Shown: positions 33,241 through 41,656, counted from the stretch's first letter. The stretch: 50,947 nt of DNA from Elusimicrobiota bacterium (GCA_026388075.1 JAPLKN010000124.1:1-50947); one strand, 5' to 3'. A program made the numbers and translations. The notes: generated from the letters alone by a model not told the origin.

Positions 33241-33738
33241 ATGATATTTTTAAAGATTTTTGCAGGCATTGTTTTTTTCTTTTTAGGCTTAATTTATTTG
33301 TATAAATCGGACCTAGTTTTAAGCCTGAACCGCATCGCACGCGAAATAATATTTAATGACCGGATTATACTTCTTAAGCGCAAAAAGCTTGCAATCTTAT
33401 TCTTTTGCTTATCTTTTATAGCACTTTATATGGGCTTTACTTCGCTAGCCAATATGCTGGAAGATGAAAATGAAAAAAGATTGACCAGCATGAGTGTTGA
33501 TCACTTGATGTATACGGCGATGCAGGATTACTGCACCGGAAAGTTTGATAAAGCTTTAGAAAAATATAAGACAGTTCTCAAATCCTATCCGGGCAACACT
33601 GAGGCTTTAAAAAGAATAGCATATACATACCTTGCGGCGGGCGATAAAAACAAAGCAAATCAGACATGGCAGCGCCTTTCAAGAATTGTCCCGAACGATA
33701 AAGAAATAAAAGGAAACTTAAAAGAATTCTCCAAATGA
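33241..33738 (+). CDS. Membrane-anchored TPR protein, hypothetical
   Basis: A 165-residue protein with two membrane helices (about 3-21, IFAGIVFFFLGLIYLYK, and 50-68, LAILFFCLSFIALYMGF) and then a tetratricopeptide region (AMQDYCTGKFDKALEKYKTV near 95, EALKRIAYTYLAAGDKNKAN near 122). The TPR part would be a protein-binding platform, but I cannot name a partner. Its stop overlaps the aroE start by 4 bases. It is the first gene of the plus-strand run. Confidence 0.75.
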   Translation: MIFLKIFAGIVFFFLGLIYLYKSDLVLSLNRIAREIIFNDRIILLKRKKLAILFFCLSFIALYMGFTSLANMLEDENEKRLTSMSVDHLMYTAMQDYCTGKFDKALEKYKTVLKSYPGNTEALKRIAYTYLAAGDKNKANQTWQRLSRIVPNDKEIKGNLKEFSK

Positions 33739-34571
33739 ATATTACAGGCCAAACTAAAATTTTCGGTATTTTCGGCTATCCCATAAAACATACCCTTTCT
33801 CCGTCAATGCATAATGCTGCATTCAAATCTTCTAATCTTAACTGCATGTATATCCCTTTTGAGGTTGATCCCAAAGATTTAAAAAATGCGGTCCTGTCCT
33901 TAAAATCGCTTAATATTTCGGGCATTAACGTTACTGTTCCCCTCAAAGAAAGGATAATTCAATATTTGGATAAAATTGATCCTTTGGCAAAAAAGATCGG
34001 CAGTGTCAATACTGTAAAAAATGTAAACGGTAAATTAGTCGGATATAATACCGATGGAAAAGGATTTCTTAAAGATCTGATGAACTGCGGATTTAATCCT
34101 AAAAGAAAAACCGCTTTAATCATTGGTGCCGGCGGCGCCGGAAAAGCGGTAGCGTCTGCATTATCCTGGGCCGGGGCAAAAAAAATATATATATCCGACA
34201 AAAGAGAAACTCTTGCTGAAAAACTTGCAAGAAAAACAAAAAAAGCAGTATATGTACCCTTCAAAATATGGAAAACTAAAATTCAAAACACTGATATTTT
34301 AGTTAATGCGACTCCCGTAGGGATGCATAAAAAAGACCCCGGCCTTATTGATCCGAAATTTCTGAAAAAAAATCTTTTCGTCTATGATCTCGTTTACAAC
34401 CGGGAAACAAAGTTGCTAAAGGATGCTAAAAAATTAAAGTTGAAAGCTTTTAGCGGACTCGGCATGCTTTTATCGCAAGGTGCGATATCATTTGAAATAT
34501 GGACCGGAAAAAAAGCGCCGGTTAATGTTATGAAAAAAACCTTGCTCAATTCTTTAAAAAGGAGTGATTAA
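33735..34571 (+). CDS. aroE: Shikimate dehydrogenase
   Basis: A 278-residue NADPH enzyme reducing 3-dehydroshikimate to shikimate. The substrate site is GYPIKHTLSPSMHN near residue 14 and INVTVPLKERI near 62 with the catalytic Lys, followed by VGYNTDGKGFL with the Asp. The cofactor site is ALIIGAGGAGKAVASALS near 130, then LVNATPVGM. It supplies the same pathway as the distant aroF/aroA cluster. Translationally coupled to the TPR gene. Confidence 0.95.
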   Translation: MNITGQTKIFGIFGYPIKHTLSPSMHNAAFKSSNLNCMYIPFEVDPKDLKNAVLSLKSLNISGINVTVPLKERIIQYLDKIDPLAKKIGSVNTVKNVNGKLVGYNTDGKGFLKDLMNCGFNPKRKTALIIGAGGAGKAVASALSWAGAKKIYISDKRETLAEKLARKTKKAVYVPFKIWKTKIQNTDILVNATPVGMHKKDPGLIDPKFLKKNLFVYDLVYNRETKLLKDAKKLKLKAFSGLGMLLSQGAISFEIWTGKKAPVNVMKKTLLNSLKRSD

Positions 34572-34572
34572 A

Positions 34573-35589
34573 TTGATTATCTGGCTTGCAAGAATACTTA
34601 TTCTTTTAGCAGGGCCTACAATAGCCTATTTCCAGGTTTCTAAAACACTTAACGCCGCTTTGATTGGTTTTACCCTTTCATTGATAATTATTATAGTTGA
34701 ACTGGTTATACAATCAATCCCTCTGGATACACTGATTATCGGAATCCTAGGCATCGTGCTTGGCTTAATTATAGCCAAACTTCTTGATTACACAATTTAT
34801 CTTACTGAAAACCAGAAACTCTATGAAATTGTAAGAGATTTTAACCTTGTAATTAAAATCATTTTTGCTTACTTAGGCCTAGTGATAGCAGTTCACAAAA
34901 AAAGCGAACTAGACCTCTTAGACAGAGATATTTTCAAAAAAGGCGCGCGAAAAAGATCCACCGACGTAATTATTCTTGACACAAGCGCTGTTATTGACGG
35001 TAGAATAGCCGATATTGCTGAAACAAAATTTATATCCGCAGTCTTAGTTCTTCCCCGTTTTGTTTTGGAAGAACTTCAGAAACTTGCCGATTCATCGGAT
35101 AACCATAAAAGGATGCGCGCAAGAAGAGGCCTTGATATTATTGCACAGCTTCAAAAAATGGAAGAAGTGACCGTAAAAATATTTGACAAAGACTATCCTG
35201 AGATAAAAGAAGTTGATAAAAAATTATTGCTTTTAGGCAAGGACCTCCAGGCAAAAATAGTTACCACTGATTTTAACCTTAATAAAATTGCAACTCTTCA
35301 GGGTGTTACCGTTTTAAACATTAATGATCTTTCTAATTCGTTAAAACCTGTATATCTTCCCGGCGAAACCATGATGATTTTTCCGGTTAAGGAAGGAAAA
35401 GAGCAGAAACAGGCTGTAGGGTATTTGGATGACGGGACAATGGTCGTCATAGAAGACGGAAGAAGATATATAGGAAAACGAATTGAAGTAACCGTATCAT
35501 CAATTCTGCAGACTTCGTCAGGCCGCATGGTGTTTACCCATCCTGCAAGCGAATCCAACAAAGACTATTCAAACGGTTCACCCCGTTAG
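34573..35589 (+). CDS. Membrane protein with PIN and TRAM domains (YacL family)
   Basis: About four membrane helices fill the first 110 residues, then a PIN nuclease-fold domain (IILDTSAVIDGRIADIAE, VLPRFVLEELQKLAD, IVTTDFNLNKIA) with the conserved acidic residues, and a C-terminal TRAM domain (DDGTMVVIEDGRRYIGKRIE). YacL-type proteins are probable RNases or RNA binders of unsettled role. I prefer the TTG at 34573 because GGAG lies 8 bases upstream; a GTG at 34564 is the alternative. The last three codons and the stop (S-P-R-stop) are supplied by the terminal repeat of the adjacent inverted-repeat element. Confidence 0.88.
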   Translation: MIIWLARILILLAGPTIAYFQVSKTLNAALIGFTLSLIIIIVELVIQSIPLDTLIIGILGIVLGLIIAKLLDYTIYLTENQKLYEIVRDFNLVIKIIFAYLGLVIAVHKKSELDLLDRDIFKKGARKRSTDVIILDTSAVIDGRIADIAETKFISAVLVLPRFVLEELQKLADSSDNHKRMRARRGLDIIAQLQKMEEVTVKIFDKDYPEIKEVDKKLLLLGKDLQAKIVTTDFNLNKIATLQGVTVLNINDLSNSLKPVYLPGETMMIFPVKEGKEQKQAVGYLDDGTMVVIEDGRRYIGKRIEVTVSSILQTSSGRMVFTHPASESNKDYSNGSPR

Positions 35590-35800
35590 AAATAGTTAGA
35601 TTATTAAAAGAGTCATCAACGAAAGATATTGTAAATAATATTTTTTAATAAATTCATAAATTAGTAAAAGTTAAGCTATTTCTGGGGTACACCCCGTTAG
35701 AAATAGTTAGACTATAAGTAGAATTATCAACTAAAGATATTGTAAATAAATTTTTCATAATTTCATAAATTAACTAAAGTTAGGCTATTTCTAACGGGGT
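35580..35800. repeat. Two tandem ~110 bp elements with terminal inverted repeats
   Basis: Copy 35580-35688 and copy 35691-35800 share ends ACCCCGTTAGAAATAG / CTATTTCTAACGGGGT; the ends of the second copy are a perfect 16 bp pair, and the first has lost AAC in its right arm. The cores are alike (AAAGATATTGTAAATAA, TTTCATAAATTA) and align with the reverse complement of the ftsZ-pilT copies (GA-ATAAG-AGAA-TA-CAACT, and GTTAGG before the right end). The first left arm forms the stop of the PIN/TRAM gene and the last right arm ends 8 bases before the ispD ATG, where its GGGGT may serve as a weak ribosome site. Confidence 0.9.
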
Positions 35801-35808
35801 AAAGCACA

Positions 35809-36474
35809 ATGAGCGCAGCTGCCATAATTGTTGCCGCAGGATTAGGCAAAAGATTCAGCCCCGATATTCCTAAACAGTTTGTAAAACTTAACGGAATCCC
35901 CGTATTTTTATGGAGTGTTTTCGCTTTTAAAAAATCAAAAATATTCTCGCAGATAATTGTAGTGGTCCCAAAAAATTATCTGCTACAGCTTGGGCCCTAT
36001 GCTAATAAATATGATATTGAGCTGATAGCCGGAGGAAAAGAAAGATTTGACTCTGTAAAATCAGGGCTTAGGAAACTAAAGAAAAATATAGAATACGTTG
36101 CGATACATGACGGGGCAAGGCCTCTTATAAAAATTAAAGAGATTATTGAATGTTTTAATGCGGCAAAAAGATACGGTGCAGCGATAGTTGCCGTGCCGGC
36201 AAAAGATACCGTAAAAAAGGTAAACGCTTCATCATTTATTGAAAAAACTATTCCGCGCAATTCCGTGCGGCTTGCCCAGACTCCGCAGATTTTCAAGAAA
36301 ACTTTAATTCAAAAGGTTTACTCAAGAAAGATCTCCCCTAAAACTACCGATGACGCCCAGCTTATTGAAATAGTCGGTGGAAAAGTAAAAATTGTTAACG
36401 GGGATTACAACAATTTAAAGATAACCGAGCCAAGGGATTTAAAAATAGCTGAGTTGCTTTTGAAATCAGAATAA
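35809..36474 (+). CDS. ispD: 2-C-methyl-D-erythritol 4-phosphate cytidylyltransferase
   Basis: A 221-residue enzyme of the MEP isoprenoid pathway, joining CTP to methylerythritol phosphate. The N-terminus AAIIVAAGLGKRF with the later PKQFVKLNG forms the nucleotide loop, and VAIHDGARPLI near residue 98 holds the metal Asp. KDTVKKV and RLAQTPQIFKKTL are also typical. No strong ribosome site other than GGGGT from the repeat is seen. ispF follows 119 bp on. Confidence 0.95.
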   Translation: MSAAAIIVAAGLGKRFSPDIPKQFVKLNGIPVFLWSVFAFKKSKIFSQIIVVVPKNYLLQLGPYANKYDIELIAGGKERFDSVKSGLRKLKKNIEYVAIHDGARPLIKIKEIIECFNAAKRYGAAIVAVPAKDTVKKVNASSFIEKTIPRNSVRLAQTPQIFKKTLIQKVYSRKISPKTTDDAQLIEIVGGKVKIVNGDYNNLKITEPRDLKIAELLLKSE

Positions 36475-36593
36475 ACCCCGCAGAAATTTTGTTTCAAACG
36501 ATTATGTCACAATTACACAAGGCCGATAAAAATAAATGAAGTATTAAAAGCCAGCAGATTTTAAAATTTTATTTACAGGGTAAAGAGGAAAAA

Positions 36594-37067
36594 ATGCTTG
36601 TTGGAATAGGATACGATGCACATCGTTTTAAAAAAGGAAGAAAACTGATTTTGGGCGGAATAGAAATTAAATATTCTTTGGGCCTTTTTGGCCATAGTGA
36701 CGCCGATGTTTTAGTTCATTCTATAATGGATTCCCTTTTAGGCGCTGCGGGAATGGATGATATCGGGCATTTGTTCCCAAACGATGACCTGCGCTACAAA
36801 AATATTTCAAGCATAATACTTCTTAAAAAAGTGATTGAAAAACTTAAATCAAAAAAATTTAAAATAAAAAACATTGATTCCGTAATAATTGCTGAAAAAC
36901 CTAAAATTTCTCCTTTTATTTTACAAATGAAAAAAGTGTTGTCCAAAGCGCTTTCCCTGCCAAAGGAAAGAATAGGAATAAAAGCAACCACTAATGAAGG
37001 AATGGATTTTATAGGCCGCGGGGAAGGTATTGCCTCAATATCTATTGCCCTGATCGGAAAGAAATGA
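36594..37067 (+). CDS. ispF: 2-C-methyl-D-erythritol 2,4-cyclodiphosphate synthase
   Basis: A 157-residue trimeric zinc enzyme two steps after IspD in the MEP pathway. Metal ligands are in GIGYDAHRF (Asp, His) near residue 5 and in LFGHSDADVLVHSIMDSLLG near 33. IGIKATTNEGMDFIGRGEGI near the C-terminus binds CDP. GAGGA lies before the ATG. Together with ispD and cysS it forms the common ispD-ispF-cysS-rlmB order. Confidence 0.96.
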   Translation: MLVGIGYDAHRFKKGRKLILGGIEIKYSLGLFGHSDADVLVHSIMDSLLGAAGMDDIGHLFPNDDLRYKNISSIILLKKVIEKLKSKKFKIKNIDSVIIAEKPKISPFILQMKKVLSKALSLPKERIGIKATTNEGMDFIGRGEGIASISIALIGKK

Positions 37068-37132
37068 AGTTCCATTTTCTGAGACGATCAAAACAGGCAC
37101 TGAAATAATTCAAAAATCTCGATAAGGATAAA

Positions 37133-38530
37133 ATGTCAATAAAAATATTTAATACGATTTCTAAGAAAAAAGAAGAGTTTAAACCGCTTAAGAAAAATAA
37201 GGTAACAATGTATGTCTGCGGCATTACGCCCTATGATGAAGTTCATCTGGGCCATGCCCGCGCATATGTTACATTTGACGTTATCAGACGGCATTTTATA
37301 AACTCCGGTTATAAGGTAACTTATATCCAAAATTTTACGGACATTGATGACAAAATAATTAAACGGGCTAACGAGCTGAAAGTCAGCCCTAAAAAGCTGG
37401 CTGAAAAAAACATAGAAAACTACTTCCTTCAAATCGGTAAACTTAATGTTTTATCCGCCGATAAATACCCGAAAGTAACCGAATATATCCCGCAAATAAT
37501 TAAGTTCATAAAAAAGCTCATAAAAAAAGGGGCTGCCTACATTTTAGACGGCGATGTGTATTTTTCGGTGCGCAATTTTCCGGATTACGGCAAACTTTCA
37601 AAAAGAAATATTGAGGATTTGAAAAGCGGCGCAAGAGTAGAAATAGATGAAAATAAAAAAGACCCTTTAGATTTTGCGCTCTGGAAAAAATCAAAGCCGG
37701 AAGAACCGGCCGAAGTATCGTTTGACAGCCCCTGGGGCAAAGGCCGCCCCGGCTGGCACATAGAATGCTCGGTGATGTCAACTACTATTCTCGGGGACAC
37801 AATTGATATACACGGCGGCGGACAGGACCTGATTTTTCCCCACCATGAAAACGAGATCGCACAGACCGAAACCGCGACTGGTAAACCCTTCGTCAGATAC
37901 TGGATTCACAACGGTTTTGTGACAATAAATAAAGAAAAGATGTCTAAATCCCTCGGCAACTTTTTTACCCTGAAAGATATATTTGAAAAATACGAGCCGC
38001 GCGTGGTAAGATATTTTCTCCTGTCCCAACACTACCGGAGCCCGATTGATTTTTCCGAAGAGAAGCTGCTGGCAGCAAAAAACGCGCTCGCAGGGCTCGA
38101 CAATACCAGCATAAAGTTGAAGACCATGTTTACGAACATCGGAGACCTTCCCTCAAAAGAAGAATTGAGTGACGAGAAATCAAAAGCAAAAAGCAGTTTC
38201 CTTGAAGCTCTAGACAACGATTTCAATACAGAAAATGCACTTTCTGAACTGCACAAACTTAAATACGAAATGCACGGAAATCCTGACCGGGCATTCTATA
38301 ACAAAGCATATAACACTCTGAAAATGTTAATGGAAAAATATATCGGTATTCCTTTGAGAGAATCTGAAGCAATCCCCGAAAAAGTGATTACTCTTCTTTC
38401 CCAACGAGAGGAATTCAGGAAACAAAAAGATTGGAAGAAATCAGATCAAGTGCGTAAACAGATCGAACAGTTGGGATATGGAATAGAAGATAATCCGAAT
38501 GCAAAATCAACTGCGTACAAGAAAATATGA
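37133..38530 (+). CDS. cysS: Cysteine--tRNA ligase
   Basis: A 465-residue class I synthetase. The zinc-site Cys is in MYVCGITPYDEVH, followed by the HIGH-type HLGHARAYVTFDVI near residue 36. The second Cys is in WHIECSVMS near 212, GGGQDLIFPHHENE follows, and KMSKSLGN is near 268. The C-terminal helical domain is complete. Its stop overlaps the rlmB start by 4 bases. Confidence 0.97.
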   Translation: MSIKIFNTISKKKEEFKPLKKNKVTMYVCGITPYDEVHLGHARAYVTFDVIRRHFINSGYKVTYIQNFTDIDDKIIKRANELKVSPKKLAEKNIENYFLQIGKLNVLSADKYPKVTEYIPQIIKFIKKLIKKGAAYILDGDVYFSVRNFPDYGKLSKRNIEDLKSGARVEIDENKKDPLDFALWKKSKPEEPAEVSFDSPWGKGRPGWHIECSVMSTTILGDTIDIHGGGQDLIFPHHENEIAQTETATGKPFVRYWIHNGFVTINKEKMSKSLGNFFTLKDIFEKYEPRVVRYFLLSQHYRSPIDFSEEKLLAAKNALAGLDNTSIKLKTMFTNIGDLPSKEELSDEKSKAKSSFLEALDNDFNTENALSELHKLKYEMHGNPDRAFYNKAYNTLKMLMEKYIGIPLRESEAIPEKVITLLSQREEFRKQKDWKKSDQVRKQIEQLGYGIEDNPNAKSTAYKKI

Positions 38531-39255
38531 GTGAATATATCTCCGGGCGAAACCCAGTTAAAGAACTTCTTAGAGCCGGCCAAAAAACTGTAAATAAAAT
38601 ACTTCTTTCAAATCAGGCCCGGGGTTCGGTGATTGAAGAAATAGTAAAGTTAGCAAAAGAAAGAAAAATTCCTATCCATAACGTTCCGCCGATAAAGCTG
38701 GACAAACTTTCAAAAGAAAATAACCAAGGCGTAGTTGCAGAAATAACATCGGCCTCTTATCTGGACATTGATGAGCTGTTAAAAAAAGTTCAAAGTGACG
38801 CAAAACCTTTTATCGTGATTTTGGACAATATAGAAGATCCTCACAATCTGGGCGCGATAATACGTAGCGCGGTTACTTTCGGAGCAAACGGTATTGTGAT
38901 AGGTAAATGGCGTTCAGCGGGGCTTACGGATACTGTAAGCCGGACTTCGGCGGGCGCAAGCGAACATATTCCAATTGCGCGAGTAACCAATATCGCGGAA
39001 TGCGTCAGTCAGCTCAAAGAAAAGGGATTTTGGGTGGCAGGCGCTGAAGGAAACAACAAACCTATTGAAGAAGAAAGATTTTCATTTCCTCTGGCTCTTG
39101 TTATCGGAGGTGAAGGAAAAGGCATATCAAGATTAGTCAAAGAAAGATGCGATATTTTAGTATCAATAGCTCAAACCTCAAAAATATCTTCTCTTAACGC
39201 TTCTTGCGCGGCAGCCGTTATTCTTTACGAAATTTACAAACAGAAAGCAAGATGA
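38527..39255 (+). CDS. rlmB: 23S rRNA (guanosine-2'-O-)-methyltransferase, SpoU/TrmH family
   Basis: A 242-residue protein: an N-terminal substrate-binding domain (YISGRNPVKELLRAGQKTVN), then the knotted SpoU methyltransferase with motif 1 LDNIEDPHNLGAIIRSA near residue 99, motif 2 LVIGGEGKGIS near 194 and motif 3 SSLNASCAAAVILYE near the end. RlmB methylates G2251 in the peptidyl-transferase P loop. The downstream position after cysS is common and supports RlmB over other SpoU members. Confidence 0.9.
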   Translation: MSEYISGRNPVKELLRAGQKTVNKILLSNQARGSVIEEIVKLAKERKIPIHNVPPIKLDKLSKENNQGVVAEITSASYLDIDELLKKVQSDAKPFIVILDNIEDPHNLGAIIRSAVTFGANGIVIGKWRSAGLTDTVSRTSAGASEHIPIARVTNIAECVSQLKEKGFWVAGAEGNNKPIEEERFSFPLALVIGGEGKGISRLVKERCDILVSIAQTSKISSLNASCAAAVILYEIYKQKAR

Positions 39256-39287
39256 ATGTTTTGAATATTATATATCAAGCATGGATT

Positions 39288-39779
39288 TCAATTTTGAGAA
39301 TTTTCTTCCGGGCGTATATACTTTTTTAATGACCTTTCAAACTCCTTGCGGCCTTTTTCCCTTTCAAACGATTGTTTTGATTTCTCATTTAAATATCTCT
39401 GCCCCTGAATTGCTGTGTTCTGCATAGAATTAGCCCACCCGCGGATCTGGCGGGAAATTGCTTCAACTGATGATTTCAAATTTGAAATTTGAGATTTCAG
39501 ATCATCAAAAACCGGCATCTGCTCCAAAACAGCTAATATTGACCTGACCTCTCCGGCAGAACCCCGTGAATAATATAAAAACGTTATTAATTCTTGAGTT
39601 GTCCCGCGTTCAAAACCTTCGGCGATATTGTTGGAAACAGAAAGAGCTGCCCGCTGAAGCTGATTTGCTATATCTCCTTTAAAACGGAATCTTTTATCTT
39701 CAGTTAACCTAAAAACTTCAACAACCAGTCTGATTCCATCTTTCCACACCGGTACGTCCTCAAATCTTTCGTATTTCAT
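39288..39779 (-). CDS. Four-helix-bundle protein (23S rRNA IVS / S23 family)
   Basis: A 163-residue protein: FEDVPVWKDGIRLVVEVFRL, FKGDIANQLQRAALSVSNNIAEGFERG and the Y-x-x-S-R-G-S-A-x-E motif. Family members were first seen encoded in intervening sequences of 23S rRNA genes, but most stand alone, with unknown function and scattered spread. Residues 91-105 (FDDLKSQISNLKSSV) are encoded by a short-period TTTCAAATTTGAAA repeat that also lies upstream of the gene, so the repeat appears to have entered the coding frame. GAGGTAATTT precedes the ATG. It converges on rlmB. Confidence 0.85.
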   Translation of the reverse strand: MKYERFEDVPVWKDGIRLVVEVFRLTEDKRFRFKGDIANQLQRAALSVSNNIAEGFERGTTQELITFLYYSRGSAGEVRSILAVLEQMPVFDDLKSQISNLKSSVEAISRQIRGWANSMQNTAIQGQRYLNEKSKQSFEREKGRKEFERSLKKYIRPEENSQN

Positions 39780-39787
39780 AAATTACC

Positions 39788-39823
39788 TCTTTTCAAATCT
39801 CAAATCTGATATTTAAAATTTGA
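39788..39823. repeat. 'CAAATCT / AAATTTGA' short repeat
   Basis: TTTCAAATCTCAAATCTGAT followed by ATTTAAAATTTGAT lies just upstream of the S23-family gene. The same word forms 39471-39507 within the gene, including the perfect 14 bp palindrome TTTCAAATTTGAAA at 39474-39487. Confidence 0.65.
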
Positions 39824-39837
39824 TAGGTTAACATTAT

Positions 39838-40569
39838 CTAACGGATAGACGCACAATATAGCAAAATCCCCGCCGAAACCGCAGCATTTAAAGATTCAAC
39901 ATTTCCTGACATAGGTATTGAAATTCGTTTTTTTGCAAAAGGCAGAAGCCCATCAGCTAAGCCTCCCCCTTCGTTACCTATAACTAGAATAAAACTTTCA
40001 GGCCATTTAAAAGAATTAAGGCTTTCACCGCGAATGTCTGCCGCAATTACCGTAAAAGGTTTAAGCTGTGAATATTCATTAATTTTTATAATTTCAAGTT
40101 TTTCCAAGCTTCCGGCTGAAGCTCTTACAACTTTTGAAGAAAACGGATCAACTGTTCCGCTCAAAAAAATTATCCCTTTTAATCCAAAAGCTGCCGCCGT
40201 TCGTATAATAGTCCCCATATTTCCCGGATCCTGAAGACGGTCAAGAAAAACATATCTTGAAGAGGAATCTATTTTTGAAGAATCAAAAAGAATAAGCTCC
40301 GCCACACCCAGCAAACCCTGGCTATTTTGGGTTGCGCTTACGCTTTCAAATACTTTCTTTTCAACTAAAAACATGCGGTCAAACTTTATTTCTGGAATTT
40401 CAACTCCTTCGCAAACAAAAAGGTCTTTAACTTTTTTCAAATCGCCCAAAGCAAGCCGGCCTTCCACGACATACGCTGATTGTTCGTGCCTGAATTCCTT
40501 GTCGTTAAGAAGCTTTCTGAGCCTTACTATATTAGAGTTAGCTTTTGAAGTGATCTTTTCCTGCCTCAT
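39838..40569 (-). CDS. TrmH/SpoU family RNA 2'-O-methyltransferase
   Basis: A 243-residue SpoU-class enzyme. An N-terminal L30e-like domain (NIVRLRKLLNDKEFRHEQSA, YVVEGRLALGDL) precedes the knotted domain with motif 1 FLDRLQDPGNMGTIIRTAAA near residue 109, motif 2 LVIGNEGGGLADGL and motif 3 SLNAAVSAGILLY. It is distinct from the RlmB above and may act on rRNA or tRNA; the target cannot be told. It stands alone, divergent from tRNA-Thr. Confidence 0.88.
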   Translation of the reverse strand: MRQEKITSKANSNIVRLRKLLNDKEFRHEQSAYVVEGRLALGDLKKVKDLFVCEGVEIPEIKFDRMFLVEKKVFESVSATQNSQGLLGVAELILFDSSKIDSSSRYVFLDRLQDPGNMGTIIRTAAAFGLKGIIFLSGTVDPFSSKVVRASAGSLEKLEIIKINEYSQLKPFTVIAADIRGESLNSFKWPESFILVIGNEGGGLADGLLPFAKKRISIPMSGNVESLNAAVSAGILLYCASIR

Positions 40570-40635
40570 ATTCCACCTGGCTATGTTCCAAAATCTATAA
40601 ACGGCATATTACAAAAGTTTCGCCTAAAAATCAAT

Positions 40636-40664
40636 TTGACACTATTCTAAATATTTAGTATTTT
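40636..40664 (+). promoter_or_regulatory. Promoter for tRNA-Thr
   Basis: TTGACA (40636-40641) and TATTTT (40659-40664) are separated by 17 bases and end 27 bases before the tRNA. Confidence 0.6.
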
Positions 40665-40691
40665 TTAAGCGTTGCTTTAGTTTAACAAAGA

Positions 40692-40763
40692 GCCGACGTA
40701 GCTCAGTGGTAGAGCAGCGGTTTTGTAAACCGCTGGTCGGAGGTTCAAGTCCTCTCGTCGGCT
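40692..40763 (+). tRNA. tRNA-Thr (anticodon TGT)
   Basis: The 72-base sequence folds as a cloverleaf: acceptor GCCGACG/CGTCGGC, D arm GCTC...GAGC, anticodon stem GCGGT/ACCGC with loop TTTGTAA (anticodon TGT), and T arm GGAGG-TTCAAGT-CCTCT. G1-C72 and C2-G71 fit threonine identity. CCA is not encoded; the discriminator T begins a T7 tract (40763-40769), which with the acceptor stem may serve as terminator. Confidence 0.96.
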
Positions 40764-40800
40764 TTTTTTATTAGCCGTACAACCTACGAGGTTGAATGGC

Positions 40801-41319
40801 TTATTTTTTGGGAAAATGTTTCTCATAAGCAAGTATTTTTGATTTCAAAGACATCCTTGCAAAACGAGGTGAGGGAGAAGGCAAAATGATAAAATTAACA
40901 TTTTTAATTTTATCTTTAAAATTCTGGTTATAAAGTTTTTGAACAAAAGAACTTGTAAAAAAAACTGTTTTTATTGTGGGGTGACTATATAACATTTTAG
41001 GAATATCATTGAATAATATCGGAACTAAATTAGAATCGGAAGCATTATGATCAATCCTTTGACAAACTTTTATAATATCAGTTAATCCTACTTCTAGTTC
41101 AGTAAAAAGTTTCCTTTTCTTCGCTAAAGAAGACATATCCCGGTATGACCCGTACAAACATTCCATTATTTTCCAAAACTGGCTGTATTTACTTCCGTAA
41201 AACCATGGAGTTTTCCATATCCTGCGCGGCCCCGGAAAGCTTCCGACAATTAAATATTTTATATTTTTTGGAAAAAAATCCTTAAAAGGATGGCTTTCAG
41301 CTGTCTTTTTGTCTTTCAT
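40801..41319 (-). CDS. Uracil-DNA glycosylase superfamily protein (hypoxanthine-DNA glycosylase-like)
   Basis: A 172-residue protein with the UDG-fold motifs: motif A YLIVGSFPGPRR near residue 22, WKTPWFYGSKYSQFWKIM, GLTDIIKVCQR and the late motif LPSPSPRFARMSLKSKI near 148. The G-S-x-P-G and L-P-S-x-S-P forms point to the family 6 (HDG) or mismatch-specific side of the superfamily, which removes deaminated bases. The exact base is inference. The gene stands alone. Confidence 0.78.
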   Translation of the reverse strand: MKDKKTAESHPFKDFFPKNIKYLIVGSFPGPRRIWKTPWFYGSKYSQFWKIMECLYGSYRDMSSLAKKRKLFTELEVGLTDIIKVCQRIDHNASDSNLVPILFNDIPKMLYSHPTIKTVFFTSSFVQKLYNQNFKDKIKNVNFIILPSPSPRFARMSLKSKILAYEKHFPKK

Positions 41320-41336
41320 AAGGGTACATGATCCTT

Positions 41337-41472
41337 CGATTCGCCCTTTGACTAGGATCAGGGCTCACTCAGGATACTTCGATAGTTATCTCGAAAAAAC
41401 CTTCGTTCTTAAGAGTCGATCCACGAAGTACTGAGCGAATCCTGAGCTTATGAAGGATGAGTCGAAGTACAT
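41337..41472. repeat. 'CTTCGA...TCAGGAT' inverted repeat
   Basis: The words CTTCGATTCGCCC, CTCACTCAGGATACTTCGA and GAGTCGATCCACGAAG are followed by their rough complements ACTGAGCGAATCCTGAGC and AGGATGAGTCGAAGTAC. This gives an imperfect 135 bp palindrome between the UDG gene and dnaE. A single related word is at 4540-4585. Confidence 0.65.
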
Positions 41473-41550
41473 TATATAAAATCAAATTTAAAACAGCGAA
41501 AATATTTTTGAAAACAAAAAATTATTATGTACAATAAGCAAAGTTAATTA

Positions 41551-41656
41551 ACCCCGTTAGAGAAATAAAAGCTAATTAAAAAAGAAAAAAGTTTTCTTCT
41601 TTTAGAAATATTAATATAAATTTTAAATCCTAATCGGCAGCATTCTCTAACGGGGT
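41551..41656. repeat. Single 106 bp element with terminal inverted repeat
   Basis: The ends ACCCCGTTAGAGAA / TTCTCTAACGGGGT are a perfect 14 bp pair and clearly belong to the family seen after ftsZ and before ispD, but with GAGAA for GAAATAG. The core differs and has its own A-rich/T-rich hairpin (AAAAAGAAAAAAG / TTTTCTTCTTTT). It lies 59 bp upstream of dnaE. Confidence 0.85.

Noticed and set aside
40764-40800. Further tRNA or small RNA after tRNA-Thr
   Set aside because: Only a T tract and 30 bases of unstructured sequence are present before the UDG gene end.
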